DNA of 51,262 nt, taken from IMG/VR virus record IMGVR_UViG_3300047476_000418, positions 1 to 51,262 of that record; one strand, given 5' to 3'. Positions 22,005-31,212 of this stretch are shown one piece after another (positions within the stretch are counted from its first letter, which is position 1; each line of letters starts with the position of its first letter). The DNA is from a virus. A model generated the notes under the pieces. The model ran no database searches. It had not been told where the DNA came from and worked only from the letters and a program-made list of their open reading frames with translations. A program made the translations under genes and the position numbers.

Positions 22005-25000
22005 TTATCTCCTAATTAATTGAGGTTGAATACCGAAAGTTGACTTAATTGATTTTTGTGAAGCACTACCACTACGAGAAATTTCACCAGCGGTCATATC
22101 GCCAATCACAACTTCAATCTTACGATTACCTCTTGAATCAACCGTTTCATTGGTAGTTGCTTGTGCATTGCTGTTGTTGATAACTTGTACAGATACATTG
22201 CCGCCGCCACCACCGGATGCTACAACGCCTAGAGAACCATCAGCACCTCTGCGTAGAGGCATGATAGCTTCAGGACCAGCTTCACCCATCAGACCAGTAC
22301 CTTTAGCAAATTTAAACATTGTAGGACTATCTACAATTTTATTAGTAAAAGTACCACCTTTAGCGAAACCGCTAAGTGAAGCATAATCAAATTGACTCAT
22401 TGTTGTAGCAGCAGGAGCACCTGTAAAAGCACCTGCAATTGAACCAAGAATACCACCAAAACCACCCATGCCTTTATACATGTTAGTCATTGCCATTTGC
22501 AGTTCAAGTTTAATCAAACCAATGATCATGGAGTTTACCATGTCTGAGAATGATGTTTTACCTGTTAGTGCAAAATCTACAATGGCATCACCCATACCTT
22601 TGAAAAGGTCTTCAAATGCTGTAGCATACGCTTGATTGCGTTTATATCCATCAGATAACAAATATTGTTCTCTGTCATAAACTTCTTTAGCTAATTCTTT
22701 CTTTGCATTTACCTGTTCAACGTACATCATCCATTCTGAATTTGTAGTTTCTTCTGTTGCAGCAGCAATTTGTTTTTGATATTCAGCATCGGCTTGTGCA
22801 ACTTTCTTTCTGTAATCAGATAGATTTTTAATAGCAGCTTTTTCTTCGGCAGTCTTAAAGTCTCCACCGTATTGTTCAGAAACAGTAGCACGTTCAGCAG
22901 TAACACCAGCCATTATCTTAGCGTTTTCAGCTTGAGCAGCAGCTAATCTTTTTGCTTCTGGAGTAGTAGCCTCTAATGCAGCTTTCAGTTGTAGAACTTC
23001 ATCTGCACCAAAGTGACCCTCTTTAGCGTACTTATTGATAAGTTCAATAGTCTTGTAATATTCTTTGCCAAGATTTTCAGATTTACCAAGTAATCTATTT
23101 TTAAGGTCTAAAGCTTTTTCTGCTTCTTTTTCTGCTTCAACTAATTTTTCACTAGCTGCAGCAGCACTGTAAGTAGCTTCAACTTGATCTTTAATACTTT
23201 GAGCAGTACCTTGCCATTTAGGATCAGTACGTAATTTAAGTAAAGCAATTTCAGATTTAGTCAAATGATCCAATGCACCAATCTGTGTAAGATAAGCTTC
23301 AGTAGCTTGCTTTACAATACTTTCATCAAAACTTTGTTGTGCTGTCTTTGGGTCTTTATACTTCTCACGAATTTTAGCAATTTGCTCTTCATGTTGTTGT
23401 TGACTAATTAAACCTGCAGCAATTAGTTTTTGATTTCTCTGTGTAACTTCTGCAATTTCTTTTTCACGTTTATCTTTATTATCTGCGAAAGTTTCTTGTG
23501 CTTTATTAAACTTTTCAAGATCAGAGTTCAACTTAACATTTTGTGCAGTTCTGGATGCATCTAAATCTTTAGCTCTTTTAATCAGATTTAATTGTTCAGT
23601 CAATTCCTCACGTTGCTTCTGATATTTTTCTTTATCAGCAAACAAACTGCCTACACCAAGAACACCAGCCTTACCTCCGAGAATTTCATCAATTGCAGCA
23701 ATTTGTTCTGTTAATTGTTTTTCAGGTGAGATTTTAAAGAACAAATCTTTAAATGTATCATCAAAGAATTTTTTGATTGCAGAACCCATTTCAATCATTG
23801 CAAGAGAAAGACCTGTGTAATCTTCTTTCATTCTAGCAACTTGTTGGGAGTTAACATCAGCTAAAGTTTTTATTGCAAGAGCAGTAGCATCTGCAGCTTT
23901 ACCCTGATTCACCAACTCCATTACCATTTTAGTAACTTCAGGAGAAACCATACCTGTTGTCTTAGCGAGTTCAAACAAAGCCTCTACAGGTTTTTCTTTC
24001 ATCTTAGAGAAAGCTTTTACAGTATCTTCAATTGCAATACCCGCATACTTTTGCAATTCAACTGCGGCTTTGGTGACAACAGCAATTTCTTTAGCTACAA
24101 AACCACCCTCTTTAGCCATAGCAGCGATAACCGACATAGCTGCGCTTGTACTAACTCCTACTTCATTCATAGATTGTGCCATATCAATAGCACTTGACGT
24201 AGTTAATGCAAGTGAACCACCAGTTAATGCAAGTTGTTTTGTCAATGCATCTTGCTCTTTTGCTGCTTTGAAATAACCCACAGCTAATGCACCAAGTGCA
24301 GCTATTGCAGATAAAATGGCAGCACCTGTAATACCAGCAAGAGCACCTGCAAATACGTTAAAACCTTTGACTAATAAACTGTTTGCACCAACAAAACCAA
24401 TTGTAGTTGCTTTCAGTCGTTCAATTATAGTATTTGTATTTGTAAGTTCCATTGCAAAATTAACAATGGCCTTACCAGTACCAGTGAAAGCACCAACCAT
24501 TACTTGACCAACAGCTACGGTTACGTCTTTAACGCTACTAATCATTGACTTGCTTGCCTGAATAAGCATCTTACCCATGTCTGCACCAGCTACACCAGCT
24601 AAAGCAAATTGATCTCGTAATTGACCACCTTGTTGTAGCATGACCATTAGTGGGGATTGACCTGTAGCAAGACCAACGAAAATATCAGTAATCTGTGGAC
24701 CTAATGCTCTTGAGAGATAATCAACTTGACGATCACCACCAGCTTTTTGTACAGACATTAAGCTTGCTTTATATTTTTCTAAAGAAATCACTTGTTGAGC
24801 AGCAGTTTGACCTGATTGCTTTAAAGCTTGTTCAAACTTAATGAGTTTATTGTTAGTTGCACTAGTTAAGTTACCGTTTGATTCTGTGAGCCTATTAACT
24901 CGCTCCATTTCAGAAGTTAAATAAGCATTAGCTTTAGCAGTATCATTTTGTGCTTTAACTTGTGCTTTCATACTGTTAGTACGAGCATCATTAGCTTGGT

Positions 25001-25637
25001 TAATCTCTACACTCTTGCGAATCAATTGATCGTATTCAGCAGCAAGACCATCTAAGCTTCTACCTTCAATACCGTACAATGCAATTAAACGCTCTTTCTC
25101 ACGAGCAAGATCAACCATTTGCTTTTCAGTTAAACCTAAATTCTTATTGAATAAGTTACTTACTTCATTGGTTGTCTTATATTCGTTTTGTAACTTTTGC
25201 ATCAAACCAATGCTCTTATCAAATGGATCACCACCAATAAGAGTACGTTGCGTTTTCAACGTATTGTTCAACTGAATCATTTCATCATCTAGAGCACCAG
25301 CAGCTTTAGCTGTAGCTAAGATAGATGCCTGACCCTTGGAGTTACCCTGAGCCATATACTCAAGAATGAGGTTTTGACGCTCTAACACGGATGCAGACTT
25401 ACCAATGCTATCTGCGGATTTTTCCTGCGCTTGCTGAAGCTTTAATTGCGCCAGAGCAGCCTTTGCAGCAGCTTCTTCAGCCTTGGATAATTCCTTGTTG
25501 CTCTTTGCAGATTCTTTAGACAAATCCTGCATTGGCTTATTTAACTTAGATACAGCAGTACCCAACTCTGCAACTTTAGTAGCTGCAGTTTCCAAATCTT
25601 TCGTATCAACTACGAACTTTAATTCTGCTAAATCCAT
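22005..25637 (-). CDS. Tail length tape measure protein
   Basis: This 1210-residue protein sets tail length and is ejected at infection. The N-terminus LKFVVDTKDLETAATKV, the block ALGPQITDIFVGLATGQSPLMVMLQQGGQLRDQF (here quoted in part as GQSPLMVMLQQGGQL) and the central hydrophobic segment ~415-460 (GALAGITGAAILSAIAALGALAVGYFKAA) are typical of the lambda-family tape measure proteins. Long coiled coils fill the second half. The C-terminus is glycine-rich (ASGGGGGN). At about 0.15 nm per residue this predicts a tail near 180 nm, a rule-of-thumb estimate. Confidence 0.92.
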   Translation of the reverse strand: MDLAELKFVVDTKDLETAATKVAELGTAVSKLNKPMQDLSKESAKSNKELSKAEEAAAKAALAQLKLQQAQEKSADSIGKSASVLERQNLILEYMAQGNSKGQASILATAKAAGALDDEMIQLNNTLKTQRTLIGGDPFDKSIGLMQKLQNEYKTTNEVSNLFNKNLGLTEKQMVDLAREKERLIALYGIEGRSLDGLAAEYDQLIRKSVEINQANDARTNSMKAQVKAQNDTAKANAYLTSEMERVNRLTESNGNLTSATNNKLIKFEQALKQSGQTAAQQVISLEKYKASLMSVQKAGGDRQVDYLSRALGPQITDIFVGLATGQSPLMVMLQQGGQLRDQFALAGVAGADMGKMLIQASKSMISSVKDVTVAVGQVMVGAFTGTGKAIVNFAMELTNTNTIIERLKATTIGFVGANSLLVKGFNVFAGALAGITGAAILSAIAALGALAVGYFKAAKEQDALTKQLALTGGSLALTTSSAIDMAQSMNEVGVSTSAAMSVIAAMAKEGGFVAKEIAVVTKAAVELQKYAGIAIEDTVKAFSKMKEKPVEALFELAKTTGMVSPEVTKMVMELVNQGKAADATALAIKTLADVNSQQVARMKEDYTGLSLAMIEMGSAIKKFFDDTFKDLFFKISPEKQLTEQIAAIDEILGGKAGVLGVGSLFADKEKYQKQREELTEQLNLIKRAKDLDASRTAQNVKLNSDLEKFNKAQETFADNKDKREKEIAEVTQRNQKLIAAGLISQQQHEEQIAKIREKYKDPKTAQQSFDESIVKQATEAYLTQIGALDHLTKSEIALLKLRTDPKWQGTAQSIKDQVEATYSAAAASEKLVEAEKEAEKALDLKNRLLGKSENLGKEYYKTIELINKYAKEGHFGADEVLQLKAALEATTPEAKRLAAAQAENAKIMAGVTAERATVSEQYGGDFKTAEEKAAIKNLSDYRKKVAQADAEYQKQIAAATEETTNSEWMMYVEQVNAKKELAKEVYDREQYLLSDGYKRNQAYATAFEDLFKGMGDAIVDFALTGKTSFSDMVNSMIIGLIKLELQMAMTNMYKGMGGFGGILGSIAGAFTGAPAATTMSQFDYASLSGFAKGGTFTNKIVDSPTMFKFAKGTGLMGEAGPEAIMPLRRGADGSLGVVASGGGGGNVSVQVINNSNAQATTNETVDSRGNRKIEVVIGDMTAGEISRSGSASQKSIKSTFGIQPQLIRR

Positions 25638-25701
25638 AGCATTTTCTCCTGTTATAACGGAATTCTATATTTATAAACCGAGCAGATTTACAAATATAGA
25701 A

Positions 25702-25717
25702 GCCCTCGTTTGAGGGC
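25702..25717 (-). terminator. Small hairpin between tail chaperone and tape measure genes
   Basis: GCCCTC (25702-25707) pairs with GAGGGC (25712-25717) around GTTT; on the minus strand it is followed by TTCTATATTT. The weak T-run suggests a partial terminator or mRNA-processing hairpin just after the frameshift product's stop. Confidence 0.5.
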
Positions 25718-25722
25718 AACTA

Positions 25723-26112
25723 TTATTTCTTAGAGGCTTTCTTACGCTCTAGCTCTGCTTCTTTTGCATATGAGTTCAACGCTTCGATATCAAAACGTTT
25801 AATCAATTCAAGTTCCCATTCTTCAATTTCAATACCAATCAAATCAACGTAGGCTTTAATATCTGAATATGAAATTGGATTAACTCCAAAACCATTAGAT
25901 GATCTGGAGTTGTTAAGATCAATGAACCACTTCCAAACTTTGATACAACTTTCAGGTAACTCTTTAAGTTCTTCTAATTCTTTAGGTTTAATACCAGTTT
26001 GTCTCCATACGGAATTTAACTGATCACGAAGACTTCCTGAATTACCTGATTTTCTACCAAGTTCAAATTCTTGTTGTGCAAAAGCTATAGCATCATCTAG
26101 TTCACTCGGATC
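25723..26112 (-). CDS. Tail assembly chaperone, frameshift extension (lambda T-like)
   Basis: This 130-codon frame (DPSELDDAIAFAQQEFELGRKSG ... AELERKKASKK, quoted in parts) has no plausible start codon near its beginning and directly follows the end of the G-like gene in the +1 frame. A TGA in this frame at minus-strand 26119-26121 bounds it, so it can only be reached by a shift in the ~15 bases before the G-like stop. This mirrors the lambda G/GT arrangement, where the longer product binds the tape measure. The coordinates begin at the GAT codon that follows a proposed slip of TTT to TTC. Confidence 0.75.
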   Translation of the reverse strand, partial: DPSELDDAIAFAQQEFELGRKSGNSGSLRDQLNSVWRQTGIKPKELEELKELPESCIKVWKWFIDLNNSRSSNGFGVNPISYSDIKAYVDLIGIEIEEWELELIKRFDIEALNSYAKEAELERKKASKK

Positions 26113-26515
26113 GAAAGTTCAGGAGTTGTCCTGATTCCTCCATCACTTGGTCTTTAATCCAAGAGTATTCTTTGAAGATGCGCTCTGCATTTTCTTTAGT
26201 GAATGGTACTTCTTTGCCATTTTCAGTGATATTCTTCCAACCAATAACACGTACAATAGCAGACTCAACACTTAATTCTTCAGCTTCTTCTAGCGTCATA
26301 TCTTCTACGTCTTTGCCTCTGCGTTTAGCTTGTTGTTCACGAAGCTTAAACTCACTATATTTCTTACGACCAAAAGCTTTTACAGTTTTAGACTGATCAC
26401 CACGTACTGTAATAAATACACCAGTACCTTCACCTGTACCGGGAAGCTTGAGTTCAAATTCATAACCAGCTTCTGCAATTTCAGTGTAATTATGTTTTGC
26501 TAAATCGAATTTCAT
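26102..26515 (-). CDS. Tail assembly chaperone (lambda G-like)
   Basis: This encodes 137 residues with GAAAGGACATT upstream. The N-terminal ~45 residues are beta-like (YEFELKLPGTGEGTGVFITVRGD), followed by a charged helical middle (KLREQQAKRRGKDVEDMTLEEAEEL) and IVRVIGWKNITENGKEVPFTKENAERIF, a pattern common to tail chaperones encoded between the tail tube and tape measure. It is driven by a consensus promoter and is the frame-0 product; part of the ribosomes should shift near its end to make the G-T fusion. Confidence 0.82.
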   Translation of the reverse strand: MKFDLAKHNYTEIAEAGYEFELKLPGTGEGTGVFITVRGDQSKTVKAFGRKKYSEFKLREQQAKRRGKDVEDMTLEEAEELSVESAIVRVIGWKNITENGKEVPFTKENAERIFKEYSWIKDQVMEESGQLLNFRSE

Positions 26516-26547
26516 AATGTCCTTTCATTATTGTTAATCAAGTAATG

Positions 26548-26576
26548 ATTATAGCATAATTTTTAGGATAAATCAA
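26548..26576 (-). promoter_or_regulatory. Sigma-70 promoter for tail chaperone and tail genes
   Basis: On the minus strand TTGATT (complement of 26571-26576), 17-bp spacer, TATAAT (complement of 26548-26553). It follows the tail tube terminator and would start transcription about 26541, 26 bases before the G-like ATG. Confidence 0.87.
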
Positions 26577-26590
26577 GAGGTTGAAATAAA

Positions 26591-26620
26591 GAAAAACCCC
26601 TCGGCTTTTGACCGAAGGGT
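26591..26620 (-). terminator. Rho-independent terminator after the tail tube gene
   Basis: On the minus strand ACCCTTCGG pairs with CCGAGGGGT (9 bp, one G-T) around TCAAAAG, followed by TTTTTC. It ends the tail tube transcript so that tube and chaperone genes are transcribed separately. Confidence 0.9.
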
Positions 26621-26646
26621 TATATCTCAATTTAACTTTTTAGCGA

Positions 26647-27855
26647 TTAAGCTGCAGAATCTTGAATCTGAATTGTGGTAGCAGGTAGACCAGCATCGAC
26701 AACATCGTTTAGTAGAGCTTGGAAGCTTGCAGAAGCGACAATACCGAGTTCACCGTCATCTTTAGTGAAACTACCTAGTTTGACTTTAGGCATTGTAAAT
26801 GTTACAAAGTCTGAATCACCAGCGTTATCTGTAGTTAGTGTTAGAACGATTGAAACTGGAGTTTCAGCATCGAAGTAAGTACGGAAAGCAGCATCTTGGA
26901 AGTAAACACTCATGTTACCAGTAACACGAATACGACCAGTGAAAATCTCAGCTACAGAGTTAGAACCTACAGCAGTTGCGTTTTCGGTAGCACGTTCGAC
27001 TGAGAAGTCAGCAGAGGTTACTAGAGCAACAGGAGCACCATCAACAAGCATAACACCGTTTACAGCAGCAAAAATACCGTTAGCATTCTGAGCAGTAGGT
27101 GAAGTGAAATATTGTGTAGTACCAGATTGTGTTAGGTCTTTACCAGCAAAACCAAAGTCAACAGTTGTTAGACCAGTAGCAGGTAATTGAACAGCCATGC
27201 TATTTAGCTTCATACCTGTGTAAACTTCAGACTGAGCAATGTCAGCATAGAATTCTTCAACAGTATATGATTGATCAGTGTGACCAGTAGCAGGAACAAA
27301 AGTTGTCTTACCAACAGCAGTAACTGTAACAGAAGCGATTGGACCTTCAGCAGTTAGAGTAGTACCATTAACAACTTTAACAGTTAGTACAGTTGCACTA
27401 GCAGAAGCGATTAGCAAGTTCTTAGCTACGTTATCAACAGCAAGACCAGCACCAGCTAAACGAACAACTTGACCGACTTTGAAACCATCAGTTAGGAAGT
27501 CACCAGCAGCACGAGTTACTGTATAAAGAGCACCAGAAGCAGCAATGGTTACAGAAGCACTAGCAGAAGCTGGAGCAGCAGTAAAATCACGACCTACGAT
27601 AGAACCCATGAAATCAGCATATGATGCAGGAGAGAGTTCACCGTTCAAGCTACCTTCAGCAGAACGAACACCGTGACGATAATCAGCGATTTGACGATCA
27701 GTACGAATTTCACCAGATTCATAAGCTTCTTTTACTAGGTTAAAACTAGCAGTTACACGGCGAAGTAGTTTACCACCAGTAGTACCAGCTAGAGTACCCC
27801 ATGCGCTTTCTTTCTTGTAGGCTACGACTTTTGATGTACCTTTTGAGATTGCCAT
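26647..27855 (-). CDS. Major tail tube protein
   Basis: This 402-residue protein starts ISKGTSKVVAYKKESAWGT and contains TDRQIADYRHGVRSAEGSLNGEL, the characteristic opening of phage tail tube proteins of the TTP_2 type, here with an Ala/Thr/Val-rich inserted domain (~95-190) that may be a surface Ig-like decoration. It polymerises into the tail tube around the tape measure. GGAAAATATT precedes the start. It is flanked by the tail terminator gene and a strong terminator, in keeping with high expression. Confidence 0.85.
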   Translation of the reverse strand: MAISKGTSKVVAYKKESAWGTLAGTTGGKLLRRVTASFNLVKEAYESGEIRTDRQIADYRHGVRSAEGSLNGELSPASYADFMGSIVGRDFTAAPASASASVTIAASGALYTVTRAAGDFLTDGFKVGQVVRLAGAGLAVDNVAKNLLIASASATVLTVKVVNGTTLTAEGPIASVTVTAVGKTTFVPATGHTDQSYTVEEFYADIAQSEVYTGMKLNSMAVQLPATGLTTVDFGFAGKDLTQSGTTQYFTSPTAQNANGIFAAVNGVMLVDGAPVALVTSADFSVERATENATAVGSNSVAEIFTGRIRVTGNMSVYFQDAAFRTYFDAETPVSIVLTLTTDNAGDSDFVTFTMPKVKLGSFTKDDGELGIVASASFQALLNDVVDAGLPATTIQIQDSAA

Positions 27856-27919
27856 AATATTTTCCTTAATTTAAATTTTTACATTTGCAAATGTTCTGAT
27901 TTAGGTTCAGCAACCGTAT

Positions 27920-28327
27920 TCAATAAGAGTAAACTTCAGCTACTAATTCGATTAGAACTGGACAAATTACTCTTTCGGATACAACAGTGTTACCAGCAAT
28001 TTGTGGTGTTCTTAACACATGAATCTTTACATTACCTTCTTGCAGTACTAAACCTTTAGCAAAATGCGCTCTGATTAACTCAGCACGATTTATAACTTCT
28101 GAAGTTCCTTTATTTGCAGCACCAACAACAAATACTTGCATTGTCATTCGTTCTCTATGAAAGCCTGTACCAAGCACGGGATCATCTGGAGTTTGAATAG
28201 TAAACTGTACTCGCTGGTATAATCCATTTGGTGGATCAAAGCTAACACCTTCCCATGCGGTAGATACTGCAGGAGTTAATGCATTTAGTTTTCTTTCGGC
28301 TGCTCTTTTAATTTCTATAATTGCCAT
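27920..28327 (-). CDS. Tail terminator protein (DUF4128-like)
   Basis: This encodes 135 residues. The text AAERKLNALTPAVSTAWEGVSFDPPNG...RMTMQVFVV...NRAELIRAHFAKG corresponds in style to DUF4128/tail completion proteins that cap the tail and join it to the head. It overlaps the upstream gene by one base and precedes the tail tube gene, the normal place for a terminator protein. The 60-bp gap that follows contains the palindrome ACATTTGCAAATGT. Confidence 0.78.
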   Translation of the reverse strand: MAIIEIKRAAERKLNALTPAVSTAWEGVSFDPPNGLYQRVQFTIQTPDDPVLGTGFHRERMTMQVFVVGAANKGTSEVINRAELIRAHFAKGLVLQEGNVKIHVLRTPQIAGNTVVSERVICPVLIELVAEVYSY

Positions 28328-28854
28328 TAACTTGCCTCATAATATGATTTTAAATCCGAACGATATATACCATAAATAGCGTTCAATGTAGGCTCCATAA
28401 TACCGTTTGGTGCTTGTGATGAATAACCACTTTCGAGAGAACCAAATTTAGGTAATGTCCAACCTTCTGAAGCAACGTACCTTACACTGTTCATAATAAA
28501 AACAGTATCACCAAGCTTGTATTTTTGACTATCAGTATCTGCATTGTTTTTAATGTTCAGAGCATTTTCATCAGTAGCTCGTTCAGGAAAGATGATTCTT
28601 GTAGGACCGTTAAAAGATATTGTCCAACCACCTTTAGCAGAACCAACCTCTGCAGGTAACACTCTCAAACGAGATGGAAGATTGTACATCCATTCATTTG
28701 CTTCAGTCAAAGTACCAATTGGAGTATTTTCAATAGCTTCCCAAGTTACCCAATATGAGAATAACTGAACCATACCCTGCATTTTGCGAACAGTTTCTTC
28801 ATGGAACTTCTTAAGGCTTTGTTCTAATTTTGAAGTATCACATGTGACCTGCAT
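28327..28854 (-). CDS. Head-tail connector/tail completion protein
   Basis: This encodes 175 residues starting QVTCDTSKLEQSLKKFHEE. The layout (N-terminal helix, W-rich middle with TWEAIENTPIGTLTEANEW, then IMNSVRYVASEGW) recalls minor capsid/neck proteins related to HK97 gp10-type tail completion proteins, where I-x-N-x-x-x-Y-A-x-x-x-E describes this last block. Position between head closure and tail terminator genes agrees. Assignment is moderate. Confidence 0.72.
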   Translation of the reverse strand: MQVTCDTSKLEQSLKKFHEETVRKMQGMVQLFSYWVTWEAIENTPIGTLTEANEWMYNLPSRLRVLPAEVGSAKGGWTISFNGPTRIIFPERATDENALNIKNNADTDSQKYKLGDTVFIMNSVRYVASEGWTLPKFGSLESGYSSQAPNGIMEPTLNAIYGIYRSDLKSYYEAS

Positions 28855-28855
28855 A

Positions 28856-29212
28856 TCAACCCTTTACGGTTAGAATCTTGTATAATATAACAAGACCATC
28901 AGCAGCATGTTCTGTAATTGAATCTACTGTATAAGTTGTACCGTCAATTGTAATTTTATCTTTATTAGCTGGTACAAAACTTAGATTATTATTAGCCAAG
29001 TAAAACAACGCAGAATCACGACCAATCATGTTTGGGAAATTGTACTGAGTAGCCCTGATATGCTTTTTGTACATTTTAACAGAATATGAAGTTTCTGTAT
29101 TTGTTGTGCTACCCGTTTCAATATTATAACTACCTTCAGTTACCTTTGAATAACTGCAAGTTTTACCATGTTGGTTAATCGCTTTCAATATGATCGCTAA
29201 ATATTTATCCAT
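28856..29212 (-). CDS. Head closure/head-tail joining protein
   Basis: This encodes 118 residues. Predicted beta-rich (GSYNIETGSTTNTETSYSVKM...KDKITIDGTTYTVDSI), with the D-x-I-x-x-x-G-x-x-Y-x-V motif frequent in phage head closure proteins (SPP1 gp16/lambda FII-like). It is between the connector gene and the tail completion gene. Function is inferred from this motif and order. Confidence 0.72.
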   Translation of the reverse strand: MDKYLAIILKAINQHGKTCSYSKVTEGSYNIETGSTTNTETSYSVKMYKKHIRATQYNFPNMIGRDSALFYLANNNLSFVPANKDKITIDGTTYTVDSITEHAADGLVILYKILTVKG

Positions 29213-29225
29213 AGTAAATCCTTAG

Positions 29226-29630
29226 TTAGATACCAAAAGTACTAGGACGAACAATGAACTGCAGATCAGTTGGTTGATTGACGATGTTGTTATCTAGATT
29301 AGCATCATTTGCTTGCATATCTGCTTTTGAGATACCACCAGCATAACCTTGTACAGTATCATATAGGTTATTAAGATCAGGATTCTTGATGTACATCTGC
29401 AAAGCTTGCATATAATTTTTAGCAGCAGAAGAACCTTTAATACTAAAGATATCTACGGTTTCATCTGTACGCATTGATAGCTTGAGCATAATGCTTTTAG
29501 CTGCATCCATAGAAGCTCTACGAATATTCCAATCGTGTTTACTTAAGAAGTAATTGTATTCGTCATCAGACATAATAGGAAACTCAGCAGATGTATCTCC
29601 TAGTTCGATTCTAAGTGCATGAATTGTCAT
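29226..29630 (-). CDS. Head-tail adaptor (gp6-like) protein
   Basis: This 134-residue protein is mainly helical: IMSDDEYNYFLSKHDWNIRRASMDAAKSIMLKLSM matches the opening helices of portal-bound adaptor proteins (S/D-D-x-E-(Y/F)). It starts behind AAAAGGATATATT and is the first gene of the connector operon under its own promoter. It should bind the portal and receive the head closure protein. Confidence 0.74.
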   Translation of the reverse strand: MTIHALRIELGDTSAEFPIMSDDEYNYFLSKHDWNIRRASMDAAKSIMLKLSMRTDETVDIFSIKGSSAAKNYMQALQMYIKNPDLNNLYDTVQGYAGGISKADMQANDANLDNNIVNQPTDLQFIVRPSTFGI

Positions 29631-29667
29631 AATATATCCTTTTTGTTATATCTAACATTAATCCTGT

Positions 29668-29696
29668 ATTCTAACATAGGTAATGTTACAAAGCAA
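29668..29696 (-). promoter_or_regulatory. Promoter for the connector genes
   Basis: On the minus strand TTGCTT (complement of 29691-29696), 17-bp spacer, TAGAAT (complement of 29668-29673). It lies after the capsid terminator hairpins and 38 bases before the adaptor start. Confidence 0.7.
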
Positions 29697-29710
29697 GATT
29701 AGTGTTAGAC

Positions 29711-29757
29711 CCCTCCGAAGAGGGAATCTAATTTTACTTTAGAAAGCCCCGAAGGGC
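29711..29757 (-). terminator. Tandem TTCG-loop hairpins after the major capsid gene
   Basis: On the minus strand GCCC-TTCG-GGGC (29746-29757) is followed by TTTCT, and a second hairpin CCCTC-TTCG-GAGGG (29711-29724) follows. The pair probably terminates or protects the abundant capsid mRNA. Confidence 0.75.
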
Positions 29758-29762
29758 AATCA

Positions 29763-30776
29763 TCAGTTGCTAGTTGTTAGTTGAACAACAGCTTGTGGGC
29801 GGCGAATCAAGTTCAAGAAGTTAGCTTCTGACTGGATGATAATTTCGCTATCCTTTGGATCACGGTATGTGAATACATAGGCTTGCTCACCGATTGTGTT
29901 AACATGGCTGAACTTGTTAGCAGGGCTAAAGTAAGTTTTGAACATGTCAGCAGTACCTTGTGGTAGCATGTAAGCTTCACCAGCAGGGATTAGAGCAGCA
30001 CCGTTGTAAGAACCACGGTATTCGATGTACTCAACACCACCGTGTACGAAACGGCGATATACACCAGAACCTAGACGGTTACGTAGAGGCTCTTGAGTGC
30101 TTGTGTAGTACTTGTAAGCTTCTTTAACAGTAGCGTGGTTGATTAGCTTGCCGAAGAAAGCTGGTGAGCATAGTACGATGATGTTGCTAACGACTTCACC
30201 GCTTAGGATGTTGTCTTGAATGTGAGCAATACCTTCTTCTGACTTAGCGTTTAGGTCAGTAGTAGAAGTACCTAGTACGAAGTCGATAGACTTGCGGGTT
30301 ACACCGAAATCAGTGTAGAAGTTACCAGCTACAGTACCGTTAGGAGCGTAGATAGCACCGCTAGTGATAGCGAAAGCACGAGCAGCTTCTAGAGTTACTG
30401 AGTGGTTCATGCGGATACGCTCTAGTTTACGAGCGATAACAGCAGCTTCAGTTTCAGCTTGATCAGCAGAACCGTAAGCACGTTTACCCTGAACATCTTC
30501 TGGCTTAACAGCATCGTCCATTGGGAAGTGAGGGATAGCGAATGAACGTAGAGCACGAGTATCGCTCTTAGCTACGTTGTTGCGCTCACCACGGATTTTG
30601 TCGGTAACTAGACCGAGAGTACCTTCGCTGGATTCAACGGTAACGCTGTGTTGAGCTACGCCTTCTTCACCGAATAGACCTAATTCATTGATTAGACCCC
30701 ACTTATTAGGAACTAAGAGTAGTTCTTCAGTGTAATCGACTAGCTCAAATGGTTTTTCAAAACTACGAGTTTGCAT
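29763..30776 (-). CDS. Major capsid protein (lambda gpE family)
   Basis: This 337-residue HK97-fold protein resembles the phage major capsid protein E family: FELVDYTEELLLVPNKWGLINELGLF at the start (quoted in part), then DKIRGERNNVAKSDTRALRSF, FAITSGAIYAPNG, and YIEYRGSYNGAALIPAGEAY...YFSPANKFSHVNTIGEQAYVFTY near the C-terminus. Length matches lambda gpE (341). AAGGAAATTATA precedes the start. It lies just after a decoration protein gene, as in lambda (D then E). Confidence 0.93.
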   Translation of the reverse strand: MQTRSFEKPFELVDYTEELLLVPNKWGLINELGLFGEEGVAQHSVTVESSEGTLGLVTDKIRGERNNVAKSDTRALRSFAIPHFPMDDAVKPEDVQGKRAYGSADQAETEAAVIARKLERIRMNHSVTLEAARAFAITSGAIYAPNGTVAGNFYTDFGVTRKSIDFVLGTSTTDLNAKSEEGIAHIQDNILSGEVVSNIIVLCSPAFFGKLINHATVKEAYKYYTSTQEPLRNRLGSGVYRRFVHGGVEYIEYRGSYNGAALIPAGEAYMLPQGTADMFKTYFSPANKFSHVNTIGEQAYVFTYRDPKDSEIIIQSEANFLNLIRRPQAVVQLTTSN

Positions 30777-30816
30777 TATAATTTCCTTGTTTTATTGTTC
30801 GGTAATCTATTAGATA

Positions 30817-31212
30817 TTAGACTGCATCGTTGCAGTTAATACCCTTGGCTTCTAGAGCAGCGTATACAGCAGCTTTTTCAGCGTCTAGGTTGTAAGAAGC
30901 GTCTAGGATTAGACCGTCCTTAGATACGATTGCTGGACCTTTTACTAGGCATAGAACCTTAGTGTCGGTAGTGGCAGCAACAGTTTGCTCGACCATTACG
31001 ATAGCGTTAGCAACTTCTGAACCATCAGTGGCAGTTTGAACAGCGATTTTGTACTTACCATCGGCAGTAACTTTACCTAGAACAGTACCGGGAACTAGTG
31101 TAGCTGCAGTACCGTTATATGTTACGGCGAGGCGGCAGTAGCCAGTCTCAGGGAATAGTTCTTGCTTAACAACGTTAGAAAGACGTTTTGCTTCAGTGGC
31201 AATTAGAGTCAT
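30817..31212 (-). CDS. Head decoration protein (lambda gpD-like)
   Basis: This encodes 131 residues: a K-x-E-L-F-P-E-T-G-Y-C-R opening, then LVPGTVLGKVTADGKYKIAVQTATDG...AIVMVEQTVAATTDTKVLCLVKGPAIVSKDGLIL (quoted in parts), the pattern of HDPD/gpD proteins where an A-G-T-V-L-G-x-x-T-x-x-G-K segment is common. It should bind the three-fold sites and stabilise the expanded capsid. It is directly upstream of the capsid gene in transcription order. Confidence 0.85.
   Translation of the reverse strand: MTLIATEAKRLSNVVKQELFPETGYCRLAVTYNGTAATLVPGTVLGKVTADGKYKIAVQTATDGSEVANAIVMVEQTVAATTDTKVLCLVKGPAIVSKDGLILDASYNLDAEKAAVYAALEAKGINCNDAV

Noticed and set aside
27880-27900. Palindrome ACATTTGCAAATGT between tail tube and tail terminator genes
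   Set aside because: It is a perfect 14-bp palindrome but has no T-run or promoter context on either strand; too little to call an operator or terminator.
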